Part shown: positions 57,701-64,000 of the stretch, piece by piece
Layout: the number at the start of each line of letters is the position of its first letter
Numbering within the stretch: the first letter of the stretch is position 1
DNA from: Owenia fusiformis
Lineage: Eukaryota; Annelida; Polychaeta; Sabellida; Oweniidae
DNA: 64,000 nucleotides
NCBI GenBank assembly: GCA_903813345.2
Contig: CAIIXF020000004.1
Location: 7,087,525 to 7,151,524 of the forward strand
Direction: 5' to 3'
Made by a program: the position numbers and the translations under genes
Notes under the pieces: model-generated
What the model was told of the DNA's origin: nothing
Databases searched by the model: none
The model's input: the letters and a program-made list of their open reading frames with translations, nothing else

Positions 57701-60316
57701 ATCTTCTTAAAGCTCTCATTTTGAGCTTGGAATCGTACCTGAAGTAGCACATTAAAAATAAATTTTCACAATGAAATTATTGGGTCCTTTAAGGTCATTC
57801 TTAAATTTTAATTCTCATAAACGATTCAATTCTCATAAAAAAGAAACTTGAACAAAAATGCAATATTCTATCAAAATCGGCATTGACTGGGAGAAATTCC
57901 ATTTTTAAACTTATATGCCAGTGGGATGCCAAAAAGTCTACTTGGCAATATTTGGAAAACAGAATTTTGATATATTTTATATATATTTTTTACGAAAAAT
58001 GGTGGCCATTTTGAATTGAGTGGCCATATTGAAAATTCCCCCTAGAGCAGAAGTCCTCAGCCCATAAGGCATAAGCCTATCAAATCAAATTCGTCAACCT
58101 GTATTTGAGTTAGGGCCCATCTCGGTTATAAGGCCTCCATTTTAAATGGATTCGATTGGGAGTCTAGTCTTCCAAAGTATTCATATTGTTTTTCTTACCT
58201 TCAAGACATCTGTAGGATTAGCTATACAGCTTGATACTATACCGGCTATTACGCCACACACCATATTTGGTAATAACTTTTCATCTAGAAATAAAAAGTA
58301 AAACAATTCACATTATATTTTGAACACCCCTCAAATTCCCACAGAATTGTTTTCTGCAAATAAGAGGATTCTGTGCGGGAAAGGGCCAGTTGTGTATAAA
58401 TTCTTAAAGATTTCTTGACAAAAATGTTGGAATATTAAAAAATGTATGTTTTGAATATATATTTTGAATATTGAGCTTTAGGATATAATAGTACAATAAC
58501 GTCATTTCTAAGGGCAATATAGTGAAATATATATATTGCTCATAGAAATGACGTTATTAGTATTATTACCACCGTTAACGACCAGGGCTGAAATAGCAAG
58601 AAAATCTTACGCACTGAACGATATCTAATTTCCCGGGGAAAAGTTGCCGGTCCAGAATATATTCTAGACCGGTCCATATGGACCACCACTATGATGTCAC
58701 ACATTTCTCAGGTCGATAATCGATATAGTAAAATGAACGCCTTCTAAACTAGCACTAAAACCCCTAGAACTGGCCCGGCAAGGTGGTAATAATGTCGATT
58801 ATGCATGAAATTCTGTACAAATTCATCACAATTCAAGTTTCTGCAACTTTGTGAGCTACTATAAGCTAATTCAATCTGCGCTCAGTTGAAATGGCACAAT
58901 GACAGATGTAATTGTAAAACATTTAAGAAATTGATTCAAAAAGTTTTTATTTTCAAATGTCTAAGAATCATTGTGCTTCTACATTAGGCTAGATAACAGT
59001 CTTATGGCATATACTGCATATTATATGGCATTACAAAATAAGTTAACAGCACGATGTTGTTCCTTCATGGTTACCTTTTGGATCTTTGCATATTGCCCTC
59101 TTGAGAGTATGATATATTCCTATCTTTATAGTGCCATATGTTGCTTGACGTAACACTGCGGGTTTTAACCTACAAAAACAACATGAATGGGTGTCATACC
59201 AAAAAAATACCAAAAGTAACACTGTCTGTTTTTTTGTTTTTTAACATTTACTTCAAGAATAAAACATATATACATTTATACATAGGCCAAATTACATTGT
59301 TTACTTTCTATACAGTAACACTGTATAACTGTATAACAAATACAGTAAACTCACCCAGAAATATATAAAGCTTTAAAGTCAGATTAATAATTCGATTGAG
59401 TACTTTGAATCTAAAAATTAGCAATCAAAGGACCACATTGCAATAGTATATGCAAAATTAGAAACATTCACATTCTGTTTTGTAGTTTGGCTGTCATATG
59501 TGTGGCCTCTTATATTTTGACGCTTCTCTGCCATGCTTTGTTCGAAAAAATAACATGGCTGAAACTCCCTAAATTACAAAAGGCCACAGCTTTGCTGCAC
59601 ATTATACCTAACAATCTGAAATAAACAAAAGTTAGGCCTTATAGATATGTTTTTATTTTTCATATACTTTTGCAACATTGTCATTTGATTGCTTATTTTT
59701 TATATTCAAAGTACTAAATAGAATTTTGAATCAGACTTTAACTCCTTCTTTACTACCAATTCTATACATAGCATGGAACATGCCCCGGTATTTCAACTCT
59801 CAAATACAGTAAACTCACCCAGAATATAAAGCTTTAACTCCTTCTTCACTCCCAATTCTATAAATAGCATGGAACATGCCCCGGTATTTCAACTCTGTGT
59901 GCTTCACATTAAGTTTCTGGCCTTGAATCTGAAGCCGTGTCTTGCTTGTGTCAATCGGGAAAGTCCCTGGAAAATGTAAAGGTGTAAGTGAAACAAAGGT
60001 ACTATTCTCATATGACCCATTATATGCCCCCTCTGAAAAACTTAAAGTGTACAACTGTAAGATGAAATCTCATTAAGAATGTACATATCAAATGATTTTT
60101 TTTATCCCATCGTCGATGGAACCAAACAAAGCCATCTTTTTGGGATATGCGAAGTATTTATTGGTATTTGGAACTACCTATGTCATCCATTTCATGTAAA
60201 TTATCTTTCCAAGAATATATTAATAATAATTAAAAAATAAATCAAAAGAAGTACTCACCACATTCTGCTATTACAGATGACAGGCCACCATAGACAAATG
60301 GTCGCCAATCATTCAT
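54630..60316 (-). CDS. Mitochondrial carrier of SLC25A14/SLC25A30 (UCP5/UCP6-like) type, complete 8-exon gene
   Basis: SLC25 carriers are inner mitochondrial membrane transporters with three repeats of about 100 residues. Joined exons on minus: 60316-60259, 59966-59819, 59169-59075, 58284-58199, 57738-57640, 56824-56700, 55659-55506, 54797-54630; 933 nt = 310 aa plus stop. All introns are GT/AG and all junctions keep frame. The signature PxDxxK is present three times: PIDTSK (23-28), PTDVLK (124-129) and PVDVVK (219-224). [10 protein letters not shown]-like, [23 protein letters not shown] and [19 protein letters not shown] segments place it with the KMCP1/BMCP1 group (human 291-325 aa). Human members have been linked to transport of inorganic sulfur anions and phosphate; the substrate here is not shown. 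The start ATG at 60316 gives the short N-terminus usual in SLC25A30. Several junctions carry local tandem duplications. Confidence 0.95.
54850..55505. repeat. TCATACAATAT-rich tandem sequence running into the exon 7 donor
   Basis: Loose units with TGTGTCATACAATA words from 54890 to 55120, then a tighter array from 55380: ATACAATACTTACATGTGTC occurs at 55437 and 55493, 56 bp apart, the last being the real donor (minus CACAT|GTAAGT). The copy at 55437 is a complete duplicate donor. A mariner-like end (GGACCACCCTGTATA) lies at 55363. Confidence 0.85.
55506..55659 (-). CDS. SLC25A30-like exon 7
   Basis: Carries the third PxDxxK motif ([16 protein letters not shown]). Acceptor CTTCCAG, donor CAT|GTAAGT, chosen because it keeps frame and the exact spacing to exon 8 expected from the family. 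The donor region is tandemly copied in the intron. Confidence 0.92.
55690..55890. repeat. AGTGGGTGC-family dispersed repeat
   Basis: CAAGTGGGTGCTGCACCCAT, then CACCCGCTTGAAATGAG and GAGGAAAAATCTTGGGGAG. In intron 6 of the SLC25 gene. Confidence 0.65.
55995..56410. mobile_element. About 415-bp palindromic element in intron 6
   Basis: The two halves are inverted copies: ACTTCGACCGTTAATTTGAA and GTGCACCGTTTTTCTTCAAA-type text on the left reappear reversed on the right. The centre is near GAAGGCCTTC (56200-56209), flanked by CCAGCTGT/ACAGCTGG. A transcript would form a stem of about 200 bp. Confidence 0.9.
56700..56824 (-). CDS. SLC25A30-like exon 6
   Basis: Encodes [20 protein letters not shown] then [21 protein letters not shown]. 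Acceptor TATATTTTAG, donor TTTTAT|GTAAGT. The acceptor is directly preceded by a 28-bp tandem array. Confidence 0.95.
56825..57070. repeat. 28-bp minisatellite at the exon 6 acceptor
   Basis: AGGAAATATATCAAATGTTA plus ATTGATTT repeats about 8 times with exact 28-bp spacing, beginning at the acceptor itself: on minus the pyrimidine/branch region ACGTTTGATATATTTTAG is the last, modified unit. Confidence 0.95.
57372..57608. repeat. Dispersed repeat, copy 2 of an inverted pair
   Basis: Reverse complement of 52216-52465 (CTTCAAAATCCAGAATATCT ... GCAGGGGGAAAGAAGGAGGT ... CTAGGAGGATGG). It ends about 30 bp from exon 5 of the SLC25 gene. Confidence 0.85.
57640..57738 (-). CDS. SLC25A30-like exon 5
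   Basis: 33 codons, [20 protein letters not shown] then [13 protein letters not shown]. Acceptor TACTTCAG, donor AGG|GTAAGT. Confidence 0.95.
58199..58284 (-). CDS. SLC25A30-like exon 4
   Basis: Encodes the helix [20 protein letters not shown] with the second PxDxxK motif. Acceptor ATTTCTAG, donor AAG|GTAAGA. Confidence 0.95.
58490..58800. mobile_element. Inverted-repeat sequences in intron 3
   Basis: AATAACGTCATTTCTA (58496) is inverted as TAGAAATGACGTTATT (58541-58556) around a short AT-rich loop. Directly after, TATTACCACC (58561) and GGTGGTAATA (ends about 58793) form a second, wider inverted pair. Probably one or two small MITEs. Confidence 0.6.
59075..59169 (-). CDS. SLC25A30-like exon 3
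   Basis: Encodes [20 protein letters not shown] then [11 protein letters not shown]. Acceptor TTTTTGTAG, donor AAAAG|GTAACC. Confidence 0.95.
59339..59376 (-). pseudogene. Downstream half of a duplicated exon 2 fragment with donor
   Basis: Minus TTAAAGCTTTATATATTTCT then GG|GTGAGTTTACTG copies the last bases and donor of exon 2 (59819). It was separated from its other half (59738-59806) by the TTAA-flanked MITE at 59377-59737. Confidence 0.85.
59377..59737. mobile_element. TTAA-flanked MITE family D copy 1
   Basis: AGTCAGATTAATAATTCGAT and its imperfect inverse AATAGAATTTTGAATCAGACT bound the element, with AGTACTTTGAA.ATAAAA continuing each terminal repeat (over 60 bp). TTAA on both sides (59373-59376 and 59738-59741). 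A second copy in opposite orientation starts at 63641. Confidence 0.9.
59738..59806 (-). pseudogene. Upstream half of the duplicated exon 2 fragment
   Basis: Minus GAGTTGAAATACCGGGGCAT through GAAGGAGTTAA copies exon 2 ([17 protein letters not shown]) with few changes. It starts 13 bp after the real donor. Together with 59339-59376 the frame of the copy was intact before the MITE inserted. Confidence 0.88.
59819..59966 (-). CDS. SLC25A30-like exon 2
   Basis: Encodes [20 protein letters not shown] through [20 protein letters not shown] to LYSG; the first PxDxxK motif. Acceptor TTTTCCAG, donor TCTGG|GTGAGT. Confidence 0.95.
60259..60316 (-). CDS. SLC25A30-like exon 1
   Basis: Encodes [19 protein letters not shown] plus one base. 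Start ATG 60316-60314; upstream text (TTTCAGATTGACAA) looks like an acceptor just before the ATG, so a further non-coding 5' exon is likely. Donor TGTG|GTGAGT. Confidence 0.92.
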
Positions 60317-60360
60317 TTGTCAATCTGAAAACAAAAAACATTTCTGAATTATAAACTAAT

Positions 60361-60545
60361 GCCTCGTTACATTTGATCTATGGCAACTGTCCGTACGGTG
60401 GCTGTAGCTTCCCAAAATTGAGAGAAATATTCAGCGCTGCATAAAATAAAGGGATTAGCAGTATGATATGGATTTTTTAATCAATTTTGTGAAGTTACGC
60501 TGCCCTATAGCCGCCATAGACCCATAGAGCAAATGTGACCGAGGC
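60361..60545. mobile_element. MITE family C copy 2
   Basis: GCCTCGTTACATTTGATCTA and GAGCAAATGTGACCGAGGC are inverted ends. The interior ATTGAGAGAAATATTCAGCG and TTTTGTGAAG matches copy 1 at 10929-11086. It lies just upstream of the first coding exon of the SLC25 gene. Confidence 0.8.
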
Positions 60546-63329
60546 TTAACTTAATGACACGCAGCATGCCAAGTCCTCTCTCATGCATTATGGTAGGAGT
60601 GTTTGTTTAGACCAACCAACTTGAACAGAATGACAGGTTTGCCACTATATATTAAACCATACATAAAATTATGTAAATGAAGAAATATTGCAATAAAAAA
60701 ATTAAACCACCAGAGGTCAGGCAGGTGCAGCGTTGTTTGAAAGAGAGGTTGCACCTGTTAAAATGTAAAACTACTCTACTATTAAGCTTAAAATATACTT
60801 TATTATAATCAATACAATAAAAACCTACATGTGCTATATCATTTCATGCTCAGATATATGTTTTAATAACATTTAGGTCACTGAAAATTATTGAACACAT
60901 CATATTTGCATTTAAAACATACGCTGTAATATCCAAACTTACCTAAATTTTGCCACCTCCTTTTAAAATTTTGCAATTTATTCAATGACTGAGTTTTACC
61001 ACAGGTATTTCTTATGCTTAGTGAACATACAATTATGAGTTGTCAGATTTTCATTCGAGGTCCTCAATTTGATATGACAATTTGCCAGAAAACAGCATCT
61101 AAGGATATTAACAAAATTTGAGTATGTATGCACAAGTAACATAGTGAAAGAGCCAAAAATTATTTAACAACACAGAAAGTAAAAGAAAACATTTCAGTTA
61201 CACCTGTTTAAAGGAAAACAAACCCCAACTGTCCCGAACCATGATCTAACATGAAAAGAAACAATGCCTAATACCCACCATTCAAGTAGTACCATTATCA
61301 CAATCCTATACCACAACACCAAGGACATTTCATTCATACTGTTTGGACTTGCTGACCTTGAAATCAAGATGGCTGCCGAAAGGTTAATCTAAGCTTACCA
61401 TGTCACATGTGTAAAATTTGAAGTAATTCTGTTAAGTGGTTTTCCTGGAATTGGAATGACAAGATTCGATACCTAGTTTTATCTGTTTAGTTATGACTCT
61501 TAGATTGTGCTTTGAAATTACACTGAAAAACCAGTTATGTCATCTAAATATTAAAGCATTAATAATCTTGTCAGTTGTATGAAAATGTAAAAATAAAAGA
61601 TGCCCAAATATTGAAAAGGTGATTCATCAATGAGCCAATCAAATGGGTGAGCCGAGCATCCACTAATTACGTATAGTGTAAATGACATTGCCTAACTGCC
61701 TTCTTACATGTGACCAAAGGCAGCAGTGACAATTTGTGAAATGAAGACAGACAGGAAAATATACCAGAAATTCAGTCTAAATACATTTCTGATACAAGAA
61801 AGACCTAAAGTTTCCAGTCCCAGGGTTCGAACTTAACTTTCTCGCCTGGTATTGAAAATAGTTACCTGAGATTTTTTCTAGGTAACTAAATAGCAAAGTA
61901 AGGTAGTTGTTATTACCGCTTGAAATTGTTATTACCGCGATAAAACAAAATTTTACTTGACACTTTATAAAATAAACAAGTCTATTGATCTGTTGATCTA
62001 TTATCAATTTTATTCCATGATAACTTTAGAAACTTAAGGTCTTGTTTTAAAAAATAGTACTAAAAACATATATCTATCATGTCTAGCTCAGCTAGGGCCG
62101 AGGGCCTGGACAAGGCGTGGTACTCAGATCTTTACAAATAGCCAGTAGTGCGCAAAATTCAGTTTTAATTTTAATAGATCAGATGGGAGAACATTACAGG
62201 CTATAAAGCCCCCACCCCTCCTAAACTTGTTGATGATGATGATGATGATTAGTCATGTGATCAGACATGATCAGATCAAACTATAATTGACCAATCATGT
62301 GGTATAAACATTCAAATTCAAATTTCCCACCATAAACATCCCTAAGTGAAAGGTCAGGCTGATAAATTTATGCAAATAGCTGTTGTTTTTTCGAGTTTCC
62401 CTTCCCAAGATTTTAATTTCTTATTTCAAATCTGCATCAGGAGGAGTGAGTAGCTCCCATAATTCTTTCATATTCTATCGTATTCGGGGATTCCCCATTA
62501 CATCATCTCTTGCATCATCTCCAATCAAATTGCAGGATTCGATCACGTGAACAATCATGGGCACATGCTCTCTCAGTGCTGCGCATGCGCAGAGTTAAAT
62601 TTTAAATCGTGAGAATGGCGTTTACATCAGTTCAACATCGTCATTTCAAACCTACGGTAATACTATTGAAGTTACTCGATCCATACTTGTAGAGAATACT
62701 CATAAAACTACAGTGAACATTTGGAGATCCATTTCAACGGAAAATTGAGGCCTGTTTATAAAAAAAATTTTCGAACGTGCTAATATGATAGGGCATCTTT
62801 GGGAAATCTCCCCCCCTGAATCTGCATGGTAAAATGGGAATTGCAAATTTTATTGAAGGGGGTGAAACCAATTTAGTACTAGAGTAATATTTTTCTCAAT
62901 AGATGTCTCCCTTTTTCATACAGGAAGTTAGGCTAGCAACTTCAAAACATTTCTTAACAATACGGTGATTTTAACTCAAAATTGCCGGTTTTTAAGACTT
63001 TATTTTAGGAAAATAAGAATCTGTATGGTAAGTGAACACTTTATCTTATGTTTTGAGAAGTTGCAGCTTTCAGCTTAAGTGAAAATGGATGAAAAGTGTC
63101 AAAGAAAAAAAAATCAAAAATATTTTATCACGGCAATGTCGGCATATTTTCATTTGAGAAGTTGAGTTGACGATCATTTAGAGTTCTTCCCATAAAGCAG
63201 GTAACTATTTTCGTTGCTTGGGCATGTTGCTAGGTAACGATTTTGGAAAATTAAGGAACGAATCGTTACTTCCGCAACTATCTTAATTTTAAAATGAACC
63301 CCTGCTTTACTGGTCTATGACTGACACAT
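60546..63329. other. Upstream of the SLC25 gene; no gene firmly recognised
   Basis: AT-rich with a (GAT)n run at 62232-62250. GAGTAGCTCCCATAATT (62448) recurs from 48739. A short open segment ATGGCGTTTACATCAGTTCA (62615) followed by ACG|GTAATAC could be a first exon on plus, but nothing downstream supports it. Confidence 0.4.
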
Positions 63330-63458
63330 CCTTGCCCGTAGCCAGCCTTCACCAAAGGGAGGTTTTTTCCAGGGGGAGCTTTCTGATAGTTTTGGCTAAA
63401 ATATCATTTGAAAAGTGCTTGGAATGGTGAAAAACTGCTCCCCCTGGCTATGAGCCTG
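63330..63458. mobile_element. MITE family A, diverged copy
   Basis: CTTGCCCGTAGCCAGCC at the left and CCCCTGGCTATGAGCCTG at the right; internal AAAAGTGCTTGGAATGGTGA matches the family interior. Shorter than the 10336 copy. Confidence 0.65.
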
Positions 63459-63640
63459 ACACCCTTGCTGATTGGTCAAAATACATCATTTGATTGAGAG
63501 TTAACAGAAACAACAACAAAATGGCTGATTCAAAATTTTGTACAACAATTCGATCAGTATAATGTTAATTTCTAGCACATCTTCATTGATAAAAACATCA
63601 CATCAACTTCTGGTATTCAGAAACTACACTAAAATTTTAA

Positions 63641-64000
63641 ATGTTTGGAACTACTTTGAAAAAATAAGCAATAAGATTTAAATATAAGCAATCAAATGCC
63701 TATATTGCAACAGTATATGAAAAATGGAAACATATGTACAATTCCTAACTTTTGTATGCATAATGTGCAGCAAAGCTGTGGCCTTGTGTAATATAGGGAG
63801 TTTCAGCCATGTTAATTTTTTCGAAAATAACATGGCAGAGAAGTATCAAAATATAAGGAGCCACAGATATGAGAGCTAAACTGCAATACAAACTAAAATA
63901 TATGAAAGTTAGGATTTGTATAAATGTTTCTTTTTTTACATATTCTGTTTCAATATGGTCCTTTATTGCTTATTTTTTAGATTCAAAGTAGTTTCAAACA
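63641..64000. mobile_element. TTAA-flanked MITE family D copy 2, runs to window end
   Basis: TGTTTGGAACTACTTTGAA (from 63642) and TTCAAAGTAGTTTCAAACA (ends 64000) are inverted. TTAA precedes it (63637-63640). The interior is the reverse complement of 59377-59737 (CAGCAAAGCTGTGGCCTTGT, ATAACATGGCAGAGAAG). The right TTAA would lie beyond the window. Confidence 0.8.

Overview
This is a eukaryotic, AT-rich, intron-rich and repeat-dense window, most likely from a marine invertebrate animal. Evidence: short exons with canonical GT/AG splice sites, metazoan gene families (LHFPL, NT5DC, EMC5/MMGT1, an SLC25 carrier), tRNA-derived SINEs, many short inverted-repeat DNA transposons and many minisatellites. 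I cannot fix the phylum. One hint is that many minisatellites straddle exon-intron junctions; from memory (not verified) this was described in amphioxus as 'mirage' minisatellites. No prokaryotic, viral or CRISPR feature is supported.

Layout. 1-24 kb holds no gene I can support. It is a mobile-element and satellite landscape: a 124-bp tandem array (4975-6852), several MITE families, a foldback transposon nested inside a MITE (11796-13089), a 2.3-kb element filled with CATGG-rich sequence (18137-20401), and a tRNA-derived SINE beside a foldback element (22600-23236). At 24432-24888 (minus) is the first coding exon of an LHFPL-family tetraspan gene; its other exons were not found. 25-30 kb is again transposons, including an 833-bp near-perfect palindrome (27025-27857).

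30641-43533 (minus) is a complete 14-exon NT5DC2/NT5DC3-like gene (HAD-family 5'-nucleotidase domain protein, 522 aa). It lies head to head with 43796-47651 (plus), a complete 4-exon MMGT1/EMC5 gene (119 aa); the start codons are about 260 bp apart, so the two probably share a bidirectional promoter. 48.7-53.7 kb is a run of satellites (73/74-bp, 33-bp and 22/66-bp arrays). 54630-60316 (minus) is a complete 8-exon mitochondrial carrier of the SLC25A14/SLC25A30 (UCP5/UCP6-like) type, 310 aa. Beyond 60.3 kb only repeats are recognised.

The three complete genes were reconstructed exon by exon, and every junction keeps the frame. They do not form one pathway: MMGT1 acts in ER membrane-protein insertion, while NT5DC-like and SLC25 proteins are probably or certainly mitochondrial. 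The most interesting signal is structural: at least nine splice junctions in the NT5DC and SLC25 genes lie in, or directly beside, local tandem duplications, and several of these copy the splice site itself.
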